64,000 bases of DNA. Origin: Micromonospora parathelypteridis. Lineage in GTDB: Bacteria > Actinomycetota > Actinomycetes > Mycobacteriales > Micromonosporaceae. Where the stretch lies: NCBI RefSeq assembly GCF_014201145.1, contig NZ_JACHDP010000001.1, positions 1,612,001 through 1,676,000 of the forward strand, in the 5' to 3' direction. Numbering within the stretch: position 1 is the first letter of the stretch; every line of letters begins with the position of its first letter. The position numbers were made by a program, and so were the translations under genes. Below the pieces are notes generated by a model. The model did no database searches, was not told where the DNA came from, and saw nothing but the letters and a program-made list of their open reading frames with translations. Shown here piece after piece: positions 51,225 to 59,475 of the stretch.

Positions 51225-52670
51225 ATGCACCGACGTCGACGCGGCTCGGCGATCCTCGCCCTCGGCCTGGTCGCCAGCCTGCTCGTCCCCACCACCGTGA
51301 CGGCACCCCCGGCCGTCGCCGCGCCGTCCGGCGCCAAGAAGGTCATCGTCCAGCTCTTCGAGTGGAACTGGCCCTCGGTGGCCAGCGAGTGCCAGAGCAC
51401 GCTCGGCCCGAAGGGCTACGGCTACGTCCAGGTCTCGCCCCCGCAGGAACACGTGCGGGGCAACCAGTGGTGGCTGGCGTACCAGCCGGTCAGCTACCGG
51501 ATCGAGTCCCGCAAGGGCACCCGCGCCCAGTTCCAGTCGATGGTCAACACCTGCCACGCGGCCGGGGTGAAGGTGATCGTCGACGCGGTGATCAACCACA
51601 TGTCCGGTCAGGACAACGGCGGCACCGGCTGGGCCGGCTCGTCCTACTCGCACTACGACTACCCGGGCATCTACCAGACCCAGGACTTCCACCACTGCGG
51701 GCGCAACGGCGGCGACGACATCGCCAACTACAACGACCGGTACGAGGTGCAGAACTGCGAGCTGGTCAACCTGTCGGACCTGAAGACCGAGTCGGACTAC
51801 GTCCGCACGAAGATCGCCTCGTACCTCAACGACCTGCTGTCCCTCGGCGTCGACGGCTTCCGGATGGACGCCAGCAAGCACATGCCGGCCGCCGACATCG
51901 CCGCGATCAAGGGCAAGCTCTCCCGCTCGGCGTACATCGTGCAGGAGGTCATCCACGGTGCCGGCGAGCCGATCCAACCGACCGAGTACACCGGCAACGG
52001 TGACGTGCACGAGTTCCGCTACGGCAAGGACCTGGCCCGGGTGTTCCGCTCGGAGCGGCTGGCGTACCTGCGCAACTTCGGCGAGGGCTGGGGGCACCTG
52101 CCCACCGGGCCGGCCTCGGTGTTCGTCGACAACCACGACACCCAGCGCGACGCCGGCGGGGTGCTCACCTACAAGGACCGCGGGATCTACGCGCTGGCGA
52201 ACGCCTTCATGCTGGCCTGGCCGTACGGCTCAGCGACCGTCATGTCCAGCTACACCTTCAGCAACCGGGACGCCGGCCCACCGTCGGACGGCGCCAACAA
52301 GACGCTCAACACCACCTGCTACTCCGGCTGGGAGTGCGAACACCGCTGGCCGGTGATCGCCAACATGGTCGGCTTCCGCAACGCCACCGAGGGCGCCGGG
52401 GTGGCCAACTGGTACGACAACGGCAACAACCACATCGCGTTCAGCCGTAGCGGCAAGGGCTTCATCACCGTCAACGACGAGGACGCCGCGGTGAACGGCC
52501 GCTCCTACTACACGGGGCTGCCCGCCGGCCGGTACTGCGACGTCATCCACGGCACGTACGCGGGCGGCACGTGCAGCGGCCCCGTGGTCACGGTGGACGC
52601 CAACGGCTGGTTCGCGGCCAACGTGCCCGCACACGACGCGGTGGCGATCCACATCGGCGCCCGAGTCTGA
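51225..52670 (+). CDS. Secreted alpha-amylase, GH13
   Basis: Extracellular starch-degrading enzyme, 481 residues, with signal peptide (MHRRRRGSAILALGLVASLL... ending AVAAP). It starts KKVIVQLFEWNWPSVASECQ, the Streptomyces/animal-type (GH13_32/24-like) amylase. Catalytic residues: nucleophile Asp215 in GFRMDASKHM, acid/base Glu241 in YIVQEVIHG, Asp305 in FVDNHDTQRD. The chloride-type Arg213 and a C-terminal beta domain ending VAIHIGARV are present; no starch-binding CBM20. ATG after AGGAG. Ends with a perfect hairpin. Confidence 0.95.
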   Translation: MHRRRRGSAILALGLVASLLVPTTVTAPPAVAAPSGAKKVIVQLFEWNWPSVASECQSTLGPKGYGYVQVSPPQEHVRGNQWWLAYQPVSYRIESRKGTRAQFQSMVNTCHAAGVKVIVDAVINHMSGQDNGGTGWAGSSYSHYDYPGIYQTQDFHHCGRNGGDDIANYNDRYEVQNCELVNLSDLKTESDYVRTKIASYLNDLLSLGVDGFRMDASKHMPAADIAAIKGKLSRSAYIVQEVIHGAGEPIQPTEYTGNGDVHEFRYGKDLARVFRSERLAYLRNFGEGWGHLPTGPASVFVDNHDTQRDAGGVLTYKDRGIYALANAFMLAWPYGSATVMSSYTFSNRDAGPPSDGANKTLNTTCYSGWECEHRWPVIANMVGFRNATEGAGVANWYDNGNNHIAFSRSGKGFITVNDEDAAVNGRSYYTGLPAGRYCDVIHGTYAGGTCSGPVVTVDANGWFAANVPAHDAVAIHIGARV

Positions 52671-52675
52671 CCACC

Positions 52676-52729
52676 GCCAGGAAGGCGCCCCTGTTGTCGT
52701 GTTTCGTGTAGCAGGGGCGCCTTCCTGGC
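52676..52729 (+). terminator. Perfect 18-bp hairpin after alpha-amylase
   Basis: GCCAGGAAGGCGCCCCTG (52676-52693), 18-base loop, CAGGGGCGCCTTCCTGGC (52712-52729), 6 bases after the amylase stop. No U tract. It also lies immediately ahead of the next gene's promoter. Confidence 0.88.
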
Positions 52730-52742
52730 AACGCAAGTCGGA

Positions 52743-52748
52743 TACAGT
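52743..52748 (+). promoter_or_regulatory. Minus-10-like TACAGT, possible leaderless start
   Basis: TACAGT ends seven bases before the GTG start codon at 52755, and no ribosome site is present. That spacing would put transcription start on or next to the start codon, giving a leaderless mRNA. No clear minus-35 is seen. Confidence 0.4.
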
Positions 52749-52754
52749 GGATTC

Positions 52755-53663
52755 GTGCGTTTTGACCGAATGTCCCCGTACCGCCGCCGCGTCGCCTGGA
52801 TCGGCGCCGCCATCGCCGTACCCGCGTTGCTGGTGGCCGCACTCCTGGTGGGTCAGTCCCTCACGCCGCAATCGACGAGCCCCGACCGGCCGGCCGTGGC
52901 GTCCGACCCGACGCCGAGCAGTGTCGAGCAGAGCCCGGAGGAGTCGATCCCCGCGGCCGCGCCCGCCCCGGCCGGGCTGCCGGTGGTCGACTACGACCCC
53001 GCGCCGGGAGGGTTCCCCATCGATCCGGCCAGCATGGACACCACACCGCTGACCGAGGGCGCGCACCCGACCAGGCGGATCGCCGCGTACGACGCACCCG
53101 GCGGTCGACCGCGAGCCTTCCTCGAACCGACGATCAGCGGTGTCGACCTGACCATGCCGATCGCCGAGCGGCGTGCCGGCTGGACGGCGGTCCTGCTGCC
53201 GTCCGCCAACCGGCGGCTCGCCTGGCTGCCCCCCGGCGGGTTCGACACCGTGCCGCTGCGCGACCAGATCGTGGTGGAGCGCAAGGTCCACCGGCTCACC
53301 TGGTACCGGGCCGGCAAGGCGGTGCGCTCCTGGGAGGTCAGCCTCGGCCAGTCGGGGCAGGACACCCCGCTCGGGCGGACCTTCATCCTGGGCCGCACCC
53401 CGCCGCCCGAGGAGGTCTACGGCGGAGTGGACGTCTACGCCCTCGGCTCGGTGCCCGACGACCCGGAGTCGGTGCCGGCCAGCCTGCGCGGCGCGCACAT
53501 CGGGGTGCACACCTGGCACAACGACGACGACCTGGGTGAGAACACCACAAACGGTTGCATCCGGCTGACCCGCAGCGGGCAGCGCGAGCTGCTCGCCGAG
53601 GTCCGTCCCGGCAGCAGCGTGGTGGTTGTCGACAAGCTGCCCACCCCGCCGCCGACCGCCTGA
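52755..53663 (+). CDS. L,D-transpeptidase (YkuD family), membrane-anchored
   Basis: 302 residues with an N-terminal membrane anchor (RVAWIGAAIAVPALLVAALLVGQSL), a Pro/Ser/Thr linker and a YkuD catalytic domain (about 165-297). Catalytic His252 lies in GVHTWHNDDDL and Cys268 in TTNGCIRLT, where most family members have SHGCxR. RDQIVVERKVHRLTWYRAGKAVRSWEVSLG starts the fold. Such enzymes form 3-3 peptidoglycan cross-links or attach proteins to the wall. GTG start without ribosome site; an ATG at 52770 is an alternative. Confidence 0.88.
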   Translation: MRFDRMSPYRRRVAWIGAAIAVPALLVAALLVGQSLTPQSTSPDRPAVASDPTPSSVEQSPEESIPAAAPAPAGLPVVDYDPAPGGFPIDPASMDTTPLTEGAHPTRRIAAYDAPGGRPRAFLEPTISGVDLTMPIAERRAGWTAVLLPSANRRLAWLPPGGFDTVPLRDQIVVERKVHRLTWYRAGKAVRSWEVSLGQSGQDTPLGRTFILGRTPPPEEVYGGVDVYALGSVPDDPESVPASLRGAHIGVHTWHNDDDLGENTTNGCIRLTRSGQRELLAEVRPGSSVVVVDKLPTPPPTA

Positions 53664-53688
53664 GCGCGGGCACACCGGGGCTCAACGC

Positions 53689-54333
53689 TCACTCGCCGAG
53701 CAGCCAACCGTTCTGCTCGGCGACCCGGATCGCCTCGGCCCGGTTGCGCGCACCGGTCTTGCCGATCGCCGCCGAGAGGTGGTTACGGATCGTCCCCTCG
53801 GACAGGTGCAGCGCCGCGGCCAGGTCGGCGACCGTGCCGCCGCTGCGCGCCGTCCGGAGCACCTCGGTCTCCCGCTCGGTCAGCGGGCTCACCCCGGCGG
53901 CCAGGGTTTCCGCGGCCAGCGTCGGGTCGACCACCCGCAGGCCGGCGTGCACCCGGCGGACCGCGTCGGCGAGCTGCCGGGCCGGGGTGTCCTTGACCAC
54001 GAAGCCGCTCGCGCCGGCCTCCATCGCCCGACGCAGGTAGCCGGGTCGCCCGAAGGTGGTCACCATCAGCACCCGGCAGGTCGGCAGCGCGGCCCGTAAC
54101 GCGGCGGCGGCGGCGATGCCGTCCAGGCCGGGCATCTCCACGTCCAGCAGGGCAACGTCGGGGGTGGTGCGGCGAGCCTCGGGCACCACCTCGTCGCCCC
54201 GGCCGACCTCGGCCACGACGGTCAGGTCCTCCTCCAGCGCGAGCAGCGCGGCCAGCGCGCCCCGGACCAGCGCCTGGTCGTCGGCGAGCAGCAGGCGGAT
54301 CGAGTTGGGCTGCGCACCGCCGAGGCCGGTCAC
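53689..54333 (-). CDS. DesR-type LuxR response regulator
   Basis: A 214-residue response regulator: receiver with DDQ acidic pair, phosphoacceptor Asp in ALLDVEMPGLDG, Thr in MVTTFGRPGYL and Lys in FVVKDTP; C-terminal LuxR helix-turn-helix (LTERETEVLRTARSGGTVADLAAALHLSEGTIRNHLSAAIGKTG). GTG start overlapping the kinase stop by 4 bases. Last gene of a four-gene ABC-kinase-regulator operon that it probably controls. Confidence 0.92.
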   Translation of the reverse strand: MTGLGGAQPNSIRLLLADDQALVRGALAALLALEEDLTVVAEVGRGDEVVPEARRTTPDVALLDVEMPGLDGIAAAAALRAALPTCRVLMVTTFGRPGYLRRAMEAGASGFVVKDTPARQLADAVRRVHAGLRVVDPTLAAETLAAGVSPLTERETEVLRTARSGGTVADLAAALHLSEGTIRNHLSAAIGKTGARNRAEAIRVAEQNGWLLGE

Positions 54334-55460
54334 CGGGCCTCCGTCGGCGCGTGCACCCGGAGCAGGAAGCCACTTCCGTCCGGCCGTCGACCGACGCTCA
54401 CCACGGCGTCCACCTGCCGCGCCCGCTCCCGTAGGCCGACGAGCCCGTGCCCGGCGGCGTCGGGAGTGGACGGACCACGACCGTCGTCGCTCACCTCGAC
54501 CCGATCCGGGTGTACCCGGATCGTGCAGCACCGCGCCCCACTGTGCCGGACCACGTTGGTCACCCCTTCCCGCACCGCCCAGCCGAACAACCGGTCCCAC
54601 TCGTCCGGCAGCGCCGGCACCTCGTCCGGCAGATCCGCCGCGATGCCCGCCGCGGCCAGCGCGGAGCGGGCGCCGGCCACCTCCGCCGCGAGGCTGACCT
54701 CGCGGTACGCCCCAACCGTCTGCCGTACGTCGGACAGCGCGGCCCGGGCCAGCGCTTCCACCTCGGCGATCTCGACGGCGGCACGCTCGGTGTCCACCTC
54801 GATCAGCCGTCCGGCCAACTCGGCCTTGATCGCCACCACCGTCAGCGAGTGCCCCAGGATGTCGTGCAGGTCGCGGGCGGCACGGGCCCGCTCCTCGGCC
54901 ACCGCGAGCCGGCCGATCTCCTGCTGGGCGGCCTGGAGCTCACTGTTGCGCTGGGCCAGCCGCGACACCCCGAACATGGCGAACGAGGCGAGCAGCACCG
55001 CGAAGACGATGCCGCTCTCCGCCTCCCAGCCCGGCACCAGCCAGGACGCCAGCGCGGGGGTCAGCGCGCAGACCACCACGCAGGCCAACGCCTCCTGCGG
55101 CGGGAGCAGGAACACCGCCGCCGCCGCGACGTAGACAAGGGTGGCCAGCCAGTCCCCACCAGCGCCCGGGATGCTGGCCAGGCCCACCGCGAGAAGCAGC
55201 AACAGCCCGATCCGCGCACGACCCACCGGGATCGGAAGCAGCGACTGGCGCAGCCGGCGGGCCCACTGGAACAGCAGCACATAGCCGACGGCGAAGACGG
55301 CCAGTGCCGCCACGCCGAGGACCCGCCGCCAGAGCTGTGGCTCGTGCAACGCGGTGGAGAGCGGCACGTTGAGGAAGAACAACCACACGGCCGCCAGCAG
55401 CCAGCCGGTGAACCGCCAGTGGCGGCTCGCCGGCCGGGACTGCCCCGTCGAGAGGTCCAT
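54330..55460 (-). CDS. DesK-type sensor histidine kinase
   Basis: About 376 residues: five to six membrane helices in the first 170 residues, a short coiled coil (QRNSELQAAQQEIGRLAVAEERARAARDLHD), phosphoacceptor His in ARDLHDILGHSLTVVAIKAELAGRL, and an HATPase_c domain with FGWAVREGVTNVVRHSGA and AGHGLVGLRERARQ. The layout matches DesK-like membrane-state sensors. A GTG at 55469 is an alternative start; neither has a clear ribosome site. Coupled to its regulator. Confidence 0.9.
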   Translation of the reverse strand: MDLSTGQSRPASRHWRFTGWLLAAVWLFFLNVPLSTALHEPQLWRRVLGVAALAVFAVGYVLLFQWARRLRQSLLPIPVGRARIGLLLLLAVGLASIPGAGGDWLATLVYVAAAAVFLLPPQEALACVVVCALTPALASWLVPGWEAESGIVFAVLLASFAMFGVSRLAQRNSELQAAQQEIGRLAVAEERARAARDLHDILGHSLTVVAIKAELAGRLIEVDTERAAVEIAEVEALARAALSDVRQTVGAYREVSLAAEVAGARSALAAAGIAADLPDEVPALPDEWDRLFGWAVREGVTNVVRHSGARCCTIRVHPDRVEVSDDGRGPSTPDAAGHGLVGLRERARQVDAVVSVGRRPDGSGFLLRVHAPTEAR

Positions 55461-55486
55461 CGGGATCACGCTAGCGGTCGGTGCGC

Positions 55487-56287
55487 TCAGACCCGCGCGG
55501 TGTCCCGGCGGAACAACCGCGCCGCACCGACGCCGAAGAGCAGCGCCCAGACCACGAGGTTGGCCACCGCCGCCATGCTGACCCCTTCGCCGGTCAGCGG
55601 GGCACGGGCCAGCACGCCCATGCCGTACACCGGGGTGAACTTGGCGACCTGCTGGAGCACGTCCGGCAGCACCTCGACCGGGACGAACAGCCCGCCGAAC
55701 ATGGCCAGCACGGCCAGGACCGGGCCGATGATCTGCATGACGTTCTCGGCCGGCGCCAGGTAGCCGATGAAGAGACCGAACGCGGCGAAGACCAGCGAGC
55801 CGAGCCAGGCGGCGACCCCGGACAGCAGCCAGACGTACACCGGGATGCGAACGCCGGCCACGGCGCCCACCAGGAACTCGACGACGACCGCGAGCAGACC
55901 GAGGCTCATCGCGGTGATCAGCTTGGTCGCCACGTACGCCGCCGGGCGCAGCGGGGTGAGCCGCAGTTGCCGGCTCCAGCCCAGCGCCCGTTCGGTGGCC
56001 ACCGCGCCGCCGACACTGGTGGTCGCCACCATGGCCGCGTACACGGCCAGGCTGATCATGACGTACGCCGCCACCGGGCGGCCGTTGTCCAGTGACTGCC
56101 CGCGCTGCGGCAGGCCGAAGATGAGGAAGAACGCGCCCGGCATGATCAGGGTGAAGGCGAGGGTGCGGCGGTTGCGCAGCACCCGGCGCAGCTCGATGCG
56201 CAGGGCGCCCGGGGCGAACCCGCCCAGGGTGGGCAGCCGACGGTCCGGCTCGGTGGCACGGGTCGCGGTGGGGGTGGAGGTGGTCAT
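55487..56287 (-). CDS. ABC-2 type transporter permease
   Basis: A 266-residue six-helix exporter subunit: LRIELRRVLRNRRTLAFTLIMPGAFFLIFGL, ISLAVYAAMVATTSVGGAVATERALGWSRQLRLTPL (the ERxxG-x-x-RQLR coupling helix typical of ABC-2), and AENVMQIIGPVLAVLAMFGGLFVPVEVLP. Pairs with the ATPase encoded just upstream, whose stop lies 1 base before this start. Upstream of a DesK/DesR pair, as in membrane-stress export systems. Substrate unknown. Confidence 0.92.
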   Translation of the reverse strand: MTTSTPTATRATEPDRRLPTLGGFAPGALRIELRRVLRNRRTLAFTLIMPGAFFLIFGLPQRGQSLDNGRPVAAYVMISLAVYAAMVATTSVGGAVATERALGWSRQLRLTPLRPAAYVATKLITAMSLGLLAVVVEFLVGAVAGVRIPVYVWLLSGVAAWLGSLVFAAFGLFIGYLAPAENVMQIIGPVLAVLAMFGGLFVPVEVLPDVLQQVAKFTPVYGMGVLARAPLTGEGVSMAAVANLVVWALLFGVGAARLFRRDTARV

Positions 56288-56288
56288 C

Positions 56289-57188
56289 TCAGGCTCCGGT
56301 GTGCGCGGTGGTCAGGGCGAGGAAGGCGTCCTCGAGGTTGCGGGAGGTGATCTCCACGTCCCGGGCGGCGGTCCGGGTGAGCAGGTGCCGGGCGATCGCG
56401 TCCGAGTCGCCGGTGCGCACCAGCACGCTGTCGCCGCGTACCTCCACGGCGTCCACACCGGGCAGCGCGGCCAGCGCGGCCTGGTCGGCGCCGGGCAGGG
56501 TGGCCCGCACCGTACGACCGGCCGCCAGGTTCTTGATCTCCGCGGTGGTGCCGTCGGCGACGATCCGCCCCTGCCGGACCAGCACGATCCGGTCGGCGTA
56601 CGCGTCCGCCTCGTCCAGGTAGTGGGTGGCGAAGATGACGGTCCGTCCGGCCCGGGCGTCCCGGCGCAGGGCCTGCCAGAAGTCCCGCCGACCCTCGACG
56701 TCCATGCCGGTGGTCGGCTCGTCGAGCACCATCAGGTCCGGGTCGGGCAACAGGGCCAGCGCGAAGCGCAGCCGCTGCTGCTGGCCGCCGGAGCAACGCC
56801 CGACCACCCGCCCGGCGATGTCGGCGATGCCGGCCCGCTCCAACACCTCGGCGGCCGGGCGGGTGTGCCGGTAGAAGTGCGAGGTCATCTCGACCGTCTC
56901 GCCGACGGTGAGGTCCTTGAGCAACCCGCCGGTCTGCAGAACGGCGGCGACCCGCCCCTGGGCCACCGCGTTGTCCGGGGTGCCGCCGAGGACGCGGACG
57001 GTGCCCGCGTCCGGGCGGGCCAACCCGAGCAGCATGTCGATGGTGGTGGTCTTGCCCGCGCCGTTCGGGCCGAGGAAGGCCACCACCTCGCCGGGCTGCA
57101 CCCGCAGGCTCAGCCCGTCGACCGCGGTGACCGCGCCGAAGGTCTTGGTGAGGCCGTCCAACTCGACGGCCGGATTCGTACTGGTCAT
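56289..57188 (-). CDS. ABC transporter ATP-binding protein
   Basis: A 299-residue ATPase of the drug/antibiotic export (CcmA/DrrA-like) group: Walker A FLGPNGAGKTTTIDML, Q-loop AVLQTGGLLKDLT, signature RCSGGQQQRLRFALALLPDPDLMVLDEPTTG with Walker B, and H-loop FATHYLDEA. The 80-residue C-terminal extension (VRATLPGADQAALAALPGVDAVEVRGDSVLVRT) is the usual DrrA-type domain. I start at the ATG 57188 (MTSTNPAVEL); no good ribosome site. First gene of the four-gene operon. Confidence 0.92.
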   Translation of the reverse strand: MTSTNPAVELDGLTKTFGAVTAVDGLSLRVQPGEVVAFLGPNGAGKTTTIDMLLGLARPDAGTVRVLGGTPDNAVAQGRVAAVLQTGGLLKDLTVGETVEMTSHFYRHTRPAAEVLERAGIADIAGRVVGRCSGGQQQRLRFALALLPDPDLMVLDEPTTGMDVEGRRDFWQALRRDARAGRTVIFATHYLDEADAYADRIVLVRQGRIVADGTTAEIKNLAAGRTVRATLPGADQAALAALPGVDAVEVRGDSVLVRTGDSDAIARHLLTRTAARDVEITSRNLEDAFLALTTAHTGA

Positions 57189-57347
57189 GGTGTAGATGTT
57201 CCGGCGTGCCGTACCCCGGTACCTGGAGCGGCCGTCACGGCCCTGCCATGACATTTGTCAGGGGCCGACCCCGGCGGACGCCGGAGGATTTTCGCGCACC
57301 GCAACGGGTAACCGCCGGGCCGGACGCCGCGACACCGGGGGGACGCG

Positions 57348-58202
57348 ATGGGTACCACGCCACAGGGTCAGGTCGACACGATCGTGCTGATCCACGGGCT
57401 CTGGATGACGCCGCGCAGCTGGGAGGGGTGGGCCCAGCGATACACCGAGCGCGGCATGCACGTCATCGCGCCCGCCTGGCCCGGCATGGACCGGTCGGTG
57501 GAGCAGTTGCGCGACGATCCCGGCCCGATCGCCGAGCAGAGCATGGCCACGATCGTCGCGCACTACGACCGGATCATCCGGGCGTTGCCCCGACCGCCGA
57601 TCATCATGGGGCACTCGTTCGGCGGGCTGTTCGCCCAGATCCTGGCCGATCGGGGTCTCGGCGCGGCGGTGGTGGGGGTGCACCCCGCGGCGGTGAAGGG
57701 TGTGCTCAAGGTGCCGCTGAGCCAGTTGCGCTCCGGCTTCCCGATCCTGCGCAGCCCCGCCAACCGGAGCAAGGCCGTCCCGTTCACCGCAGACGACTTC
57801 GCCTACACCTTCGGCAACACGATGAGCCGCGAGGACTCCGACCGGGCCTGGCAGCGCTACGCCGTCCCCGGTGCCGGCCGGGTGTTCTTCGAGGGCGCGT
57901 TCGCCAACGTCGACCCGCGCTCACCCGCCCGGGTCGACGTCGGGCGCGACGATCGCGCGCCGCTGCTGCTGATGGCCGGCGAACGCGACCACGTGGTGCC
58001 GGCGTCGGTGGTCCGCAGCAACGCGGGGCTCTACCAGAAGTCCCGGGCGCTCACCGCGTACGAGGAGTTCCCCGGCCGGACGCACTTCACCGTCGGCCAG
58101 GACGGCTGGGAGAAGGTCGCCGACTACGCGCTGGACTGGGCGCTACGCGCGGCGGCCCTGCCCCGGGAAGCAAAGATCGCCAGCGAGAGCCCCCGCCGCT
58201 GA
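57348..58202 (+). CDS. Alpha/beta hydrolase
   Basis: A 284-residue soluble hydrolase: oxyanion loop HGLWMTPRSWEGW, nucleophile elbow MGHSFGGLFAQIL, acid Asp in MAGERDHVVPASV, and His in PGRTHFTVGQDGWEKVADYAL. A cap of about 60 residues (SPANRSKAVPFTADDFAYTFGNTMSREDSDRAW) covers the site, as in the streptomycete esterase/AB hydrolase group. ATG with GGGGGGA upstream. Substrate unknown. Confidence 0.87.
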   Translation: MGTTPQGQVDTIVLIHGLWMTPRSWEGWAQRYTERGMHVIAPAWPGMDRSVEQLRDDPGPIAEQSMATIVAHYDRIIRALPRPPIIMGHSFGGLFAQILADRGLGAAVVGVHPAAVKGVLKVPLSQLRSGFPILRSPANRSKAVPFTADDFAYTFGNTMSREDSDRAWQRYAVPGAGRVFFEGAFANVDPRSPARVDVGRDDRAPLLLMAGERDHVVPASVVRSNAGLYQKSRALTAYEEFPGRTHFTVGQDGWEKVADYALDWALRAAALPREAKIASESPRR

Positions 58203-58257
58203 GCCGCGATCACCCCGCACGCCGCATGTGTCGGCCCGCCGGGGGTAACGGACAGGG

Positions 58258-59394
58258 ATGAGGGCGAGTTTCCGGCTTGGCCGGGTCGCGGGGGTGCCGG
58301 TCGGTGTCAACTGGAGTGTTCTGGTCATCTTCGCGTTGATCGCGTGGGGCTTGGCCGCCAACCAGTTCCCCCGCTCGTACCCCGATCGATCGCCGGTCGC
58401 GTACGCCCTCGCTGGGCTGGCCGCGGCGGTGGTCTTCTTCGTCGGCCTGCTGGCCCACGAGGTGTCGCACGCGGTGCTGGCCAAGCGCAACGGACTGACG
58501 GTCGACGGCATCACGCTCTGGCTGTTCGGCGGGGTGGCCGAGTTGCGGGGCGAGCCGCGCGACCCGGGCGCAGAACTGCGGATCGCGGGAGTCGGCCCGC
58601 TGGTCAGTCTCGTGCTCGGGGCGTTCTTCGGCGCGATCGCCGCGCTGCTCGCGCTGGCCGGGCAGGACGGGCTGCTCTTCGGGGCGGTGGCGTGGCTGGC
58701 CGGCATCAACGTGCTGCTGGCCATCTTCAACATCCTGCCGGCCGCGCCCCTGGACGGCGGCCGGTTGCTGCGCGCCGCGGTGTGGAAGGCCACCGGTGAC
58801 CGGACCCGGGCGTCCGTGGTCGCAGCCCGGGCCGGCTGGGTGCTGGGCGTGCTGTTGATCGGTCTCGGGCTGTGGCAGTTCCTGTCCGGGGTCGGTTTCG
58901 GTGGTCTCTGGCTGGCCCTGATCGGTTGGTTCCTGATCGGCGCCGCCGGAACCGAGGAGCGGCAGGCTCGCACCGGCAGCGCGCTGCGTGGCGTACGGGT
59001 GGGCGACGTGATGACCCCGCAGCCGCAGACCGCCTCGGCGGAGATGACGGTCGCCGACTTCGTCGACCACTACCTGTTCGCGTACCGGCATTCGGCGTTG
59101 CCGCTGACCGAGGACGGCCGGCCGACGGGCCTGGTCACCGTCGACCGGGTACGCGGCGTGCCGGCCGAGCGGCGGGCGTCGACCACGCTGGCCGAGGTGG
59201 CCTGCCGGGCCGACCAACTGGTCCTCGCCCAGACGGGTGAACAGCTCAACGACCTGCTCCCCCGGCTCAGTGAGTGCGCCGACGGCCGCGCCCTGGTGGT
59301 GCAGGACGGCCAACTGGTCGGCATAGTCTCCCCCAGCGACATCAGCCGCGCCGTCCAGCGCAGCACCCTCCGCACCCCCACCCCAACCCGTTGA
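58258..59394 (+). CDS. Site-2 protease (M50 family) with CBS domains
   Basis: Intramembrane zinc metalloprotease, 378 residues. Six membrane helices; active-site HEVSH (His67, Glu68, His71) in VGLLAHEVSHAVLAKRNG and the second motif FNILPAAPLDGGRLLRAAVWK. Residues about 245-370 hold paired CBS modules (VGDVMTPQPQTASAEMTVADF; GLVTVDRVRGVP; LVGIVSPSDISRAV) that may sense adenine nucleotides. This is the SpoIVFB/Rip3-like architecture. The TGA stop lies within palindrome E (GTTGATC), so the repeat supplies it. Confidence 0.93.
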   Translation: MRASFRLGRVAGVPVGVNWSVLVIFALIAWGLAANQFPRSYPDRSPVAYALAGLAAAVVFFVGLLAHEVSHAVLAKRNGLTVDGITLWLFGGVAELRGEPRDPGAELRIAGVGPLVSLVLGAFFGAIAALLALAGQDGLLFGAVAWLAGINVLLAIFNILPAAPLDGGRLLRAAVWKATGDRTRASVVAARAGWVLGVLLIGLGLWQFLSGVGFGGLWLALIGWFLIGAAGTEERQARTGSALRGVRVGDVMTPQPQTASAEMTVADFVDHYLFAYRHSALPLTEDGRPTGLVTVDRVRGVPAERRASTTLAEVACRADQLVLAQTGEQLNDLLPRLSECADGRALVVQDGQLVGIVSPSDISRAVQRSTLRTPTPTR

Positions 59395-59450
59395 TCATGA
59401 AGTTATTGCGCCGACACGCCACACCGAGTGGCAACAACTTCATGATCAAC
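59390..59450. repeat. Palindromic element E (GATCATG family)
   Basis: Arms 59390-59409 (GTTGATCATGAAGTTATTGC) and 59431-59450 match at 19 of 20 positions around a 21-base loop containing CGACACGCC, the reverse complement of GGCGTGTCG in element D. It separates the convergent M50 protease and cutinase genes and provides the protease stop codon. Confidence 0.92.
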
Positions 59451-59475
59451 CGAGGCGGGGCAGGGGGCGTGGGTG

